Shown here piece after piece: positions 8,946-16,727 of a stretch of 64,000 bases of DNA. Location of the stretch: NCBI GenBank assembly GCA_015654595.1, contig JAATGQ010000103.1, positions 21,173 to 85,172 of the forward strand, in the 5' to 3' direction. The DNA comes from Chitinophagales bacterium (GTDB lineage Bacteria > Bacteroidota > Bacteroidia > Chitinophagales > Chitinophagaceae). Every line of letters begins with the position of its first letter. Positions within the stretch are counted from its first letter, which is position 1. The notes below the pieces were generated by a model. The model had not been told where the DNA came from and made no database searches. It saw nothing but the letters and a program-made list of their open reading frames with translations. The translations under genes and the position numbers were made by a program.

Positions 8946-8971
8946 GCGCCGGCATCACAAGATGCCGGCGC
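8946..8971. terminator. Bidirectional terminator hairpin
   Basis: Perfect 11-bp stem GCGCCGGCATC / GATGCCGGCGC with loop ACAA between two convergent genes. On the minus strand the stem is followed by a T-rich run (TTTTATTTTAT), so it best fits as the intrinsic terminator of the RHS gene. It may also stop the plus-strand operon. Confidence 0.8.
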
Positions 8972-8993
8972 GGGATTGTTGACATTTTCTCAT

Positions 8994-11900
8994 CTACTGT
9001 ACTGCGATGTGACTATTCGCGTCGGTACTTATCGGCGATACATTGCTGCCGTTGATAGCAGAAGATTGTCCGGGGAACTGACCGCTGCGAAGAATCTGGT
9101 CAAACCCATTCAATTGATAATAAACATCTGATCCAACTACACGTGTAAATATAAGGATGTCACTGACGGACTGCATCTGGTTCTGCCAGGCGCCGGCCGT
9201 TCCCGCATTGATGTTGGCGACAGACGCAAGGATCGAAAATGCTGATGTCGACTGCGTAGTCACAAGGCCTCCACCCACGGCTGTCAGGCTTGGATTAACC
9301 GAAGTCGCGGCAGTATTGCTTGGAGCTGTTGGTCCGGGGTAGTAGTAGGTTTTTCCTCCGGGCGTAGTGTAGTACATGCCGGGCTGCAGCGCAAATGGTT
9401 GTCCCGATGCCTTGGCGATATCATGTGCACTCCAACCAATATGGCTTGATGAACCGTTCGCAAGTTTATTCAGCGGAGCAGGATTAGGTATTGAAGTCAG
9501 CCACTGGCTACGTGCGTCTGTTTGGGCAGGGGATTGATAGTTTTTGGATGTCATTAGATCTCCGGTTCCAATGCCCCCGGAAGAAACGCCGCTGGAGCCC
9601 CCCGAACCGCCACTGTAACCGGCCGCAGCGCCTGCAGCCCCAGGGCTCCCCCCAGCTGTGCTGGCATAAGCGTACATAAAGTTGTCATATTGACCCTGTG
9701 CATCGGCATAAGCAGCGTCGTCAGCAGCATAAAGAATACCGCCATGCTCAACGGACCAGCCCGAAGTCAACAGATTATAATAAAATTGTATCAGCGAAAC
9801 GGCATCCCAGGAAGTAGCATCGTCGGCGCCTACTGAGCCCCCCGGCGCAACATTCCCGGATGGATCCATGAATGATACCGGATTATTATTCCCGAATTGA
9901 TAGGGATGCATTGATTCTGTCATGCTCGCATAGGGATCGACAGCCAAAAATCTTCCGACCGCGTAGTCGTAATTCCTGCTGCCGGACTGGTAGACATCGG
10001 GCAAATTTGCAAAGTCGTTTTGCCATTCGGACCCACCATTGTAAAGCAGGAGATTGGGCGTAGTCGGCGTATAATTGCCAGGCAGGGTCATACCCAGCGG
10101 ATAATAACTGTTCTCCTGTCTTACGGCGGCCGTAGTACCGCCGTCAAAGCTGACCCGCACATTACCGAGGTGATCCCGGATAAAGTACTCGAAGGTCAGT
10201 GTACCGCTGCTGTTGCGAACCCGGCCTTCAGCCGTCTTGAAATAACTCAGCACGGAATTGACATAGACAAAATTGTCGATATAATCATAGGTCGTCACCG
10301 TACCGGCATTGTTGACTTCTTTTCGGATAACATTGCCCGTCACATCATAAGTATAGCGGATATAATTGGAGTTTCCAGTGAAAGTGATCTTGTCCGTACG
10401 GTTAAGCACATTGAATGCTGTGTTTAATCCTTTTTTAGGATCAGCTGTCTGATTGCCATTGGCATCAAAACTATAAGCCGTTGTATTCGTTCCATTAAAA
10501 CCGGCTGTCGTACCTGCATCCGCGACATTCGACAATTGATCTCCGTTATAGGTATAAGTCAGGTTATCGATTGTCGCAGCAGCCTGTTTACGGGTCAGCG
10601 AAGTAAAGTTCCCGTCATGGTCATAGCCGCCGATGGTCTCATCGTTGGCATGGGTATTCCCCCAGGCGCCGGTACTTCCCGAAGCGCGATCGGCATAGGA
10701 AGCGCCTGTAAAACGATTCAGCGCATCATAGGTGTAGGTATAGCTGCGCTGGCTATTGTTGGCCGTAGACTGCGACTCCCATTTTACCGCACTGACCAGG
10801 CCGACATAATTGGCCGTATTGGCAATATTGGCGTCTGTCTTGTCATAAAGGATCTCTTCTCCGAAAAGATCATTCGCGTCGGCATTGGTATAATTGGTAT
10901 TGTCGACCGACAGTGTACTGTTATTGATACTGGTCAGCTGCCCATTGATATTATACCGATAATCGACATTCTGCAGATAGGTCGATCCACTGGTGTTGTG
11001 CAGCTTCTTTTGGACGCGCTCACCAAGCTCGTTGTAGGCATAGGCTGCAATGCGCACGCTGGACCCGCCATTATTGGATTGGTCGATAGCGACCAGCCGT
11101 TCTCCATTATCGTAGGTATAGGTCACCTGGGTAGTGGTCGTCGTCGACCCAACGGTCTTTGACGTCTTTTCGATGGTGGTTTTCCCAACAAAATCGGCTA
11201 CGATTGTCTTTATATCTGAAAGGACAGTCGGGTTGGTCTGATTGCCCGACTGGATCTGTACAAGATTGCCACGTTTATCGTAGAAGATCACTTTTTTCAG
11301 CCATACACTAAGGCTTGCATCATTATTCAGTGTCTTTGTAAAAATAACGGTATTGAATCCATTGACGTTGGTCGTAGCGCCAATTTCCCCGGTCAGGCCT
11401 TGCGCGGTATAAGTATAATCATCGGTCCCATTCCGATCGAGGTCATAATCGTCGTAATAATAGTAGGCTAAATCCTGTAACGCGGTTCCATCCTGGTTCG
11501 CAGTGGGGAAGGAGGTATTGGTGTAAAAAATCGGGGAAGTTCCATTCTGCCTTTTCTCGCAATAGGTGGTGGAATAGTTCAGGCCGCTGACATAATTCTG
11601 CATAGCGGTACGCGACACGCCATTGACGGCATCTTTATAGACCCCTCTTGCAATGATCCGCTTTCTCGAATCGTATTTCATATACATCCACCGATTCGTG
11701 GCATGCAGATTGGCATCCTGTACCAGAACGGGTCGATCCAGCGGATCATACACGATATACATCCAGCCGCCGGAAGGAACTTTCTTTTCGATCATCCGGC
11801 CATAGGCATCATAATTATATTGATAGATCAGATTGGCAACGGTGCCCAGGGCAGCACTCCAGGGGCTGGCAGCTGCATTCCGGATGGTCGCCAATGCCTT

Positions 11901-12764
11901 GGGAGGTATAATCATCCTCAACCGTCCCAGGTCATCATATACGTAATAGGTATCGAGGCAGTATTCGGTTGTTCCGTTAATCGTTTGAGTAATGATCTGT
12001 CTTTTCAGAATCTGCTTTCCTTTTGTATTGGAATAGCTCAGGATGGAGTGGCCTGCCTCATCGATCGTCTCTGTTACATCCAGGCTTCCCGTTGGGTAAG
12101 TTCCACTGCTCGTGCCATCGGATAGCCATAACCTCACCCCGCCATTGTAGGCATCGCTGGCATACAAAGAGCTGTTGTTTGTTCTGTAGTTATATGATTG
12201 ATAATGCTGTCCCGATGTTCCGGGAGAAGCCTGGAAGCCGTCTCCGTTACCGCCGGAATAAAGAAGCCGCTGTAGCGGGCCCGCCTCATATATGCTTTTG
12301 GACCAGGGAGATGCATCATCCGTCACATCATCGCTGGCGCCATTGCTGTAATAAGCGGTCTGTTCCGTTGCGCCAGACGCACGATAGCCGGCGCCTGTGT
12401 TGGCAGCGGTATAGGGCAGGAACGCATAGGCATCCAATCCATAGGAATCGGTCTGACCATACTGCGCAAAGGAGACGATAGAATAGCCGTTAGGCGACTG
12501 CCCGACTTTGATCTTTTGCAGCGGACGGCCATATCCGTCATAGTAGGTAGCGCCGATTCTTTTTTGCGTATTTGTCAGCGCGGCGACTTGTGCGTCGGAT
12601 GTGACGCCGGCAGTTTTCACCCATACGCTCTCCGTCATTGAAGGCGTTGTAATCGTTTGGGCAGTAGCAATTTGTAAACCGATTAATGGGACTGATAACC
12701 AAGAGGTCCGTAAGCTATTCGACAGAATAGTCCGGACAGGAATGCGGGATAGGCCAATGTTCAT
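8994..12764 (-). CDS. Secreted RHS-repeat protein (DUF6443 type)
   Basis: 1256 residues. After a hydrophobic leader ending near IATAQ comes a region typical of DUF6443 (KRIGATYYDGYGRPLQKIKVG), then many YD/RHS repeats (YVYDDLGRLRMI, YNYDAYGRMIEKK, YTYDALNRFTG). The RHS core near residues 865-970 includes RDHLGNVRVSFDGG, NSYYPLGMTLPGN and YQFGNNNPVSFMDPSGN. The last 280 or so residues are Gly/Ser/Ala-rich and match no toxin fold I recognise. RHS shells usually encase a C-terminal toxin or act as surface proteins. It converges on the secretion operon, but a substrate link is only a guess. An AraC gene lies upstream on the same strand. Confidence 0.88.
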   Translation of the reverse strand: MNIGLSRIPVRTILSNSLRTSWLSVPLIGLQIATAQTITTPSMTESVWVKTAGVTSDAQVAALTNTQKRIGATYYDGYGRPLQKIKVGQSPNGYSIVSFAQYGQTDSYGLDAYAFLPYTAANTGAGYRASGATEQTAYYSNGASDDVTDDASPWSKSIYEAGPLQRLLYSGGNGDGFQASPGTSGQHYQSYNYRTNNSSLYASDAYNGGVRLWLSDGTSSGTYPTGSLDVTETIDEAGHSILSYSNTKGKQILKRQIITQTINGTTEYCLDTYYVYDDLGRLRMIIPPKALATIRNAAASPWSAALGTVANLIYQYNYDAYGRMIEKKVPSGGWMYIVYDPLDRPVLVQDANLHATNRWMYMKYDSRKRIIARGVYKDAVNGVSRTAMQNYVSGLNYSTTYCEKRQNGTSPIFYTNTSFPTANQDGTALQDLAYYYYDDYDLDRNGTDDYTYTAQGLTGEIGATTNVNGFNTVIFTKTLNNDASLSVWLKKVIFYDKRGNLVQIQSGNQTNPTVLSDIKTIVADFVGKTTIEKTSKTVGSTTTTTQVTYTYDNGERLVAIDQSNNGGSSVRIAAYAYNELGERVQKKLHNTSGSTYLQNVDYRYNINGQLTSINNSTLSVDNTNYTNADANDLFGEEILYDKTDANIANTANYVGLVSAVKWESQSTANNSQRSYTYTYDALNRFTGASYADRASGSTGAWGNTHANDETIGGYDHDGNFTSLTRKQAAATIDNLTYTYNGDQLSNVADAGTTAGFNGTNTTAYSFDANGNQTADPKKGLNTAFNVLNRTDKITFTGNSNYIRYTYDVTGNVIRKEVNNAGTVTTYDYIDNFVYVNSVLSYFKTAEGRVRNSSGTLTFEYFIRDHLGNVRVSFDGGTTAAVRQENSYYPLGMTLPGNYTPTTPNLLLYNGGSEWQNDFANLPDVYQSGSRNYDYAVGRFLAVDPYASMTESMHPYQFGNNNPVSFMDPSGNVAPGGSVGADDATSWDAVSLIQFYYNLLTSGWSVEHGGILYAADDAAYADAQGQYDNFMYAYASTAGGSPGAAGAAAGYSGGSGGSSGVSSGGIGTGDLMTSKNYQSPAQTDARSQWLTSIPNPAPLNKLANGSSSHIGWSAHDIAKASGQPFALQPGMYYTTPGGKTYYYPGPTAPSNTAATSVNPSLTAVGGGLVTTQSTSAFSILASVANINAGTAGAWQNQMQSVSDILIFTRVVGSDVYYQLNGFDQILRSGQFPGQSSAINGSNVSPISTDANSHIAVQ

Positions 12765-12880
12765 AAGTCAGGCTTAGGGGTTAAGTCTAAAAAGTATGTC
12801 GCTTCGAATTTAATACGAAAAGAGTAATTTCTCTCACACTAACGGACATGCGGATAGTGTTTTCCGAAGCGTTGGTCTGA

Positions 12881-12914
12881 AAGCGCGTCGATTTTGGACG
12901 TAAGCGCGTCGATT
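12881..12914. promoter_or_regulatory. 21-bp-spaced direct repeat, candidate AraC-type operator
   Basis: AAGCGCGTCGATT occurs twice, at 12881-12893 and 12902-12914, start-to-start 21 bp (two helical turns). This is the geometry of tandem half-sites for AraC-family regulators. It sits about 120-150 bp upstream of the RHS start and just downstream of an AraC-family gene. Confidence 0.45.
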
Positions 12915-12947
12915 GGGAGGATAGGCGTGTAAACTTTTTTTTGAAGC

Positions 12948-13838
12948 TTACGATAGCTTTATCCTCTTCCGAAACTCTTCCGGCGTCGCGCCTTCATATT
13001 TCTTGAAAAACCTGGTAAAGTAGGAGTTATCGGGAAAATTCAACTCATCCGCTACACTCGTGACGGTGAGATCAGCGCTGGTCAACAGCCTTTTTGCCTC
13101 CAGCAGCACCCGATCCCGGATCACGTCGCCGGCAGCCCGGCCCATCAGCTCCTGGCAAACGGAGTTGAGATGCCCCACCGTGATAAACAAGAGCGCGGCG
13201 TATTCACCGGGGCGCCGCATAGTTCGGTAGTGCTGCTCGATCAACCGGCGGAAATCGGTCAGGAGCTGTTTTTTATGGCTGACAGCGGGCAAAACGGGAT
13301 GAGCCGTGTCGATAGCTGATTGCAAAAGCAAGAACAGCTGCAGCAGCTGGATACGAAGCAGGTCGGGTTCTTTTTCGGCATAGATGGCATAGCGATCCAG
13401 CATATCTTCGAAAAGCGACACGATCTTTGGCTGCAAGGCAGACGGCGTCTGCACCACGCCCTCGGCTGCATTGCCATTGAAGAATATAAAACGGTCCAGG
13501 TAATTCGCCTCGAGCAGGAAAGTTTTTAAAAAATTAGGAGAAAAGTTGACGATATACCCGGTGGGCATCCCGTCAAAATTCCAGCTGTGAACCTGCCCCG
13601 GTATCATAAAGTAGATCTGGCCCGGCGCCACGGGAAATTGGGTAAAATCGATGGAGTACGATCCGTGTCCGCCGGTAAAATAAACGAGGTGATAGAAGAC
13701 ATGGCGGTGCGCGGTATGGATGGCGTGGGTGTGGCGGCCAATATAGGCTTCGAAGCGCTCGATCATAAAGTCGCCGGGGTCCAGCGGGCGAGCCGTCAGG
13801 TTTGCAATGGAGAATACGGGGATCTTTTCTTTGGCCAT
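12948..13838 (-). CDS. AraC family transcriptional regulator
   Basis: 296 residues from the ATG at 13838; the frame stays open upstream only through the repeat region, so longer starts are unlikely. An N-terminal cupin-type sensor (HTHAIHTAHRHVFYHLVYFTGG, FPVAPGQIYFMIPGQVH) is followed by a C-terminal double helix-turn-helix (SVCQELMGRAAGDVIRDRVLLEAKRLL, VTSVADELNFPDNSYFTRFFKKY), the classic AraC/XylS layout. It lies upstream of the RHS gene on the same strand, with a two-turn direct repeat between them. A terminator hairpin ends about 12 bp before its start, so expression may be attenuated or start very close to the gene. Confidence 0.9.
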   Translation of the reverse strand: MAKEKIPVFSIANLTARPLDPGDFMIERFEAYIGRHTHAIHTAHRHVFYHLVYFTGGHGSYSIDFTQFPVAPGQIYFMIPGQVHSWNFDGMPTGYIVNFSPNFLKTFLLEANYLDRFIFFNGNAAEGVVQTPSALQPKIVSLFEDMLDRYAIYAEKEPDLLRIQLLQLFLLLQSAIDTAHPVLPAVSHKKQLLTDFRRLIEQHYRTMRRPGEYAALLFITVGHLNSVCQELMGRAAGDVIRDRVLLEAKRLLTSADLTVTSVADELNFPDNSYFTRFFKKYEGATPEEFRKRIKLS

Positions 13839-13849
13839 ACAGACCGGAA

Positions 13850-13886
13850 AAATAAGAAAAAAACGGCTGCCGGTAATCAGCAGCCG
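13850..13886 (-). terminator. Intrinsic terminator of dps, abutting the AraC start
   Basis: Stem CGGCTGC (13864-13870) / GCAGCCG (13880-13886) with a 9-nt loop. On the minus strand it is followed by TTTTTTTCTTATTTTT. The T-run ends about 12 bp before the AraC start codon. Confidence 0.75.
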
Positions 13887-13993
13887 TATTGCGTCGAGGT
13901 CACGCAGCGCCAGCGGTCCCTGCGGCAGCGGGCGCCAGGGGGAGCGGCCGCGGTTCCTGCGGGAGCAAGCGCCAGGGGGCAAGCATCAACTCT

Positions 13994-14193
13994 CGCCAGG
14001 CCCCCTGCGGCAGCGGCCGCCGGCAGTCCATCGTCGGCATTCGCGTGTACCGGCAATCCGGGGCGGGCATTCGCGGGCGCCAACGCGTGGCTATCGTTCG
14101 CGCCAGGCCCCCCTGCGGCAGCGGCCGCCGGCAGTCCGGGGCGGCATTCGCGTGTACCGGCAGTCCAGCGTCGACATTCGCGGGCGCCAGCGT
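13994..14193. repeat. GC-rich tandem repeat of about 107 bp, two copies
   Basis: CGCCAGGCCCCCTGCGGCAG begins at 13994 and recurs at 14101 with one extra C. Sub-blocks GCATTCGCGTGTACCGGCA (about 14038 and 14143) and CATTCGCGGGCGCCA (about 14069 and 14175) recur with the same period. A looser related block begins near 13905. The array ends at the dps stop codon. Together with the terminator it fills the 355-bp gap between dps and the AraC gene; open frames through it look like repeat artefacts. Confidence 0.8.
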
Positions 14194-14667
14194 CTATTTC
14201 AAATGCGCGCGGAGCATCCACGCCATCTTCTCGTGCGTCTCCATCAGACCGGTGATATAATCGCTTGTACCAAGATCCTTGTAGTCGTTGGCAAAGACAT
14301 TGATATTCTCCCGGAGGAAGATGATGATATTTTCATGATCCGTCAGCAATTCATGGATAAAGCCCTGCGAATCGTTCTTCTCGCGGCTTTGTTCGGTCAG
14401 GTGCGTGTGTTGCAGGAAGGACGCGAGCGTAGCGATCGCATAATGGCCGATGCTGCGGATGCGCTCGGCAACGCTGTCCATGATCTCGTCCAGCTGTTCG
14501 TACTGCTCTTCAAAGAATACGTGTTTTGTGTGAAAGTCGGGACCTTCGACGTTCCAATGGGCGTTACGCGTCTTGGTGTACAGTACAAACTCGTCTGCGA
14601 GAAGGGCGTTGAGCGCGGTTGCTACCTTGAGTCTGTTGTCGTCTGAAATTCCAATACCTGTTTTCAT
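14194..14667 (-). CDS. dps: Dps, DNA-protecting ferritin-like protein
   Basis: 157 residues, the normal Dps length. The ferroxidase signature is visible: NAHWNVEGPDF, then HVFFEEQYEQLDEIMDSVAERIRSIG, giving the His, Asp and Glu ligands formed at the dimer interface. Dps forms a 12-mer shell that oxidises and stores iron and coats DNA in starvation or peroxide stress. It is monocistronic by appearance, with a terminator downstream and a GC-rich tandem repeat directly after its stop codon. Confidence 0.95.
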   Translation of the reverse strand: MKTGIGISDDNRLKVATALNALLADEFVLYTKTRNAHWNVEGPDFHTKHVFFEEQYEQLDEIMDSVAERIRSIGHYAIATLASFLQHTHLTEQSREKNDSQGFIHELLTDHENIIIFLRENINVFANDYKDLGTSDYITGLMETHEKMAWMLRAHLK

Positions 14668-14859
14668 GTTATTCTAAGTTATGCGCCGTCGGCTGAATGC
14701 CGGCGGCTGGTGATTATTTTTATATTTTGGGCGGTAAAGTAGGCCAAGCCCATTGATCGGACGATGTCTGATTTATTGGCTTTGTTGTCAATTTAGCGGC
14801 TACTTGCAAAAGTTAGTTTTTAGCCTTATATTACTCCTTCTTAAACACCCAACTACACT

Positions 14860-15300
14860 ATGCAAGAAACCCTAAGACCTACATCTGAGAACGACCTTCT
14901 CAACGAGTTTGAAACCATTCTTACTCCTGCCAGCAAAGGTAAACGTTTTGTCAACGGTCTGATCGACTACATATTGATCGGCTTTGTCCTCGGCATCCTG
15001 ATCCAGATCTTCAATGGCCTGTCTATCGCCCTGTACGGTAATTTTCTGGTACGCTATCTGATCCAGTCGATCTTTATCGTGGTTTTTTGTTCTCTTGAAG
15101 AGATCGCCCTGAAGGGCAAAACCATCGGCAAGCTGATCACCGGCACCCGTGCAGTCAACGAGGACGGAACCCCCATGACAGCCCAAACGGTGCTGATCCG
15201 CAGTCTCTGCCGCGTCGTACCTTTCGACGGTCTTTCTTTTATCGGCAACGGCTGGCATGACCGCTGGTCCCACACCATCGTCATCGACGAGCGAAAATAA
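14860..15300 (+). CDS. RDD family membrane protein
   Basis: 146 residues. The RDD signature appears as GKRFVNGLIDYILIGFVLG in the first helix and GKTIGKLITGTRAVNEDG in the conserved cytoplasmic loop, ending FIGNGWHDRWSHTIVI. Three hydrophobic segments fit the family. RDD proteins are inner-membrane proteins of mostly unknown function; some affect ion exchange. A hairpin follows the gene. Confidence 0.9.
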   Translation: MQETLRPTSENDLLNEFETILTPASKGKRFVNGLIDYILIGFVLGILIQIFNGLSIALYGNFLVRYLIQSIFIVVFCSLEEIALKGKTIGKLITGTRAVNEDGTPMTAQTVLIRSLCRVVPFDGLSFIGNGWHDRWSHTIVIDERK

Positions 15301-15323
15301 TAAAAGCATATCTTTGTTTATAG

Positions 15324-15343
15324 AGCCCCCCACCCAGGGGGCT
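15324..15343 (+). terminator. Hairpin after the RDD gene
   Basis: AGCCCCC / GGGGGCT stem (7 bp) with loop CACCCA, followed by a weak TTATAAA run. A TATCTTTG box (15309-15316) just before it matches the -7 consensus, so the hairpin may lie in the leader of the peptidase gene instead. Confidence 0.55.
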
Positions 15344-15360
15344 TTATAAACATATAACAT

Positions 15361-16725
15361 ATGCAAGCTTGGAAAGATTACCAGGAAAAAAATAAAGACC
15401 GGTTTTTAAATGAATTGCTCGACCTCCTCCGCATCCCTTCTGTCAGTGCGCGCAGCGAGCATAAGCCCGATATGCTCAACTGCGCCGAAGCGGTAAAACA
15501 GCGTCTGCTGGATGCCGGTGTCGACAAGGCGGAGATCTACCCCACGGATGGCCATCCTGTTGTTTACGGCGAAAAGATCATCGATCCCTCCAAACCTACG
15601 GTACTGGTATACGGTCACTACGACGTACAGCCCCCCGACCCGCTGGAACTGTGGCATAGCGGTCCCTTCGACCCGGTCATCAAGGACGGCAAGATCTACG
15701 CCCGCGGCTCCGCCGACGACAAAGGCCAATTTTATATGCACGTGAAGGCCTTCGAGACGATGATCCAGACCAATACGCTGCCCACCAACGTGAAATTTAT
15801 CATCGAAGGGGAAGAAGAGATCGGCAGCCCCAATCTGGCCAAATTCGTTACCACCCACAAAGACCTGTTAAAGGCGGATGTCATCCTGATCAGCGATACG
15901 GCGATGCTTAGCCTCGACACTCCTTCTATCGATATCGGGGTTCGCGGTCTTTCTTATATAGAGGTCGAAGTCACCGGCCCCAACCGGGATCTGCACAGCG
16001 GTGTCTATGGCGGCGCGGTCGCCAACCCGATAACGATCCTGTCGAGAATGATCGCCTCCTGCCACGACGAGAACAACCATATCACGATCCCTGGTTTTTA
16101 CGATGACGTGGTCGAAGCCACCCCGGAAGAGCGCAAGCTGATGGCAGCAGCGCCCTACAACGAAGAGGAATACAAAAAGGATCTGGGCGTCACGCAGCTG
16201 TGGGGCGAAAAGGGATATACGACCAACGAACGCACCGGCATCCGCCCTACCCTCGAGCTGAATGGCATCTGGGGCGGCTATACCGGCGAAGGAGCCAAGA
16301 CTGTTCTTCCTTCTAAAGCAACGGCCAAGATCTCTGCCCGCCTCGTTCCCAATCAATCTGCGGAAAAGATCACCGAGAAGCTGTTGACCTACTTTATCAA
16401 GATCGCACCTCCCGGCGTTACCGTAAAAGCCGAAGAACACCATGGCGGCGAACCCTATATGACGCCTATCGACTCAAAAGCCTATAAGGCAGCGGCCAAG
16501 GCTATCGAGGCAACCTTTGGCAAAGCGCCCATCCCCGTTCGCGGCGGCGGCAGCATTCCGATCTGCGCCCTTTTCGAAAAGGAGCTGGGTATCAAGATCG
16601 TCTTTATGGGCTTTGGGCTGGACAGCGATAACCTGCATTCGCCGAATGAGAAGTATGGGCTAGTCAACTTTTATAAAGGAATCGAGACGATCCCTTATTT
16701 CCATAAGTTCTTTGCGGAGAAATAA
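15361..16725 (+). CDS. M20 family metallodipeptidase
   Basis: 454 residues. Metal-site motifs of M20 enzymes are clear: YGHYDVQPPD (His ligand and catalytic Asp), YARGSADDKGQ (bridging Asp), IEGEEEIGSPN (catalytic Glu and Glu ligand) and a late PNEKYG with its preceding His. The RDLHSGVYGG stretch belongs to the dimerisation lid domain. No signal peptide is present, so it is a cytosolic two-metal dipeptidase, probably for general peptide breakdown. It ends 2 bp from the stop of the convergent membrane gene. Confidence 0.93.
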   Translation: MQAWKDYQEKNKDRFLNELLDLLRIPSVSARSEHKPDMLNCAEAVKQRLLDAGVDKAEIYPTDGHPVVYGEKIIDPSKPTVLVYGHYDVQPPDPLELWHSGPFDPVIKDGKIYARGSADDKGQFYMHVKAFETMIQTNTLPTNVKFIIEGEEEIGSPNLAKFVTTHKDLLKADVILISDTAMLSLDTPSIDIGVRGLSYIEVEVTGPNRDLHSGVYGGAVANPITILSRMIASCHDENNHITIPGFYDDVVEATPEERKLMAAAPYNEEEYKKDLGVTQLWGEKGYTTNERTGIRPTLELNGIWGGYTGEGAKTVLPSKATAKISARLVPNQSAEKITEKLLTYFIKIAPPGVTVKAEEHHGGEPYMTPIDSKAYKAAAKAIEATFGKAPIPVRGGGSIPICALFEKELGIKIVFMGFGLDSDNLHSPNEKYGLVNFYKGIETIPYFHKFFAEK

Positions 16726-16727
16726 GA

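Noticed and set aside
10536..11162. 208-codon plus-strand frame inside the RHS gene
   Set aside because: Antisense to a clear RHS coding frame; Ile/Gly-rich shadow sequence.
12034..12764. Toxin-immunity pair for the RHS protein
   Set aside because: No small gene lies after the RHS C-terminus; the next feature downstream is the terminator and the convergent operon.
13807..14646. 279-codon and other long frames across the dps-AraC gap
   Set aside because: They run through the GC-rich repeat and antisense to dps; Arg/Pro/Ala composition is a by-product of GC content.
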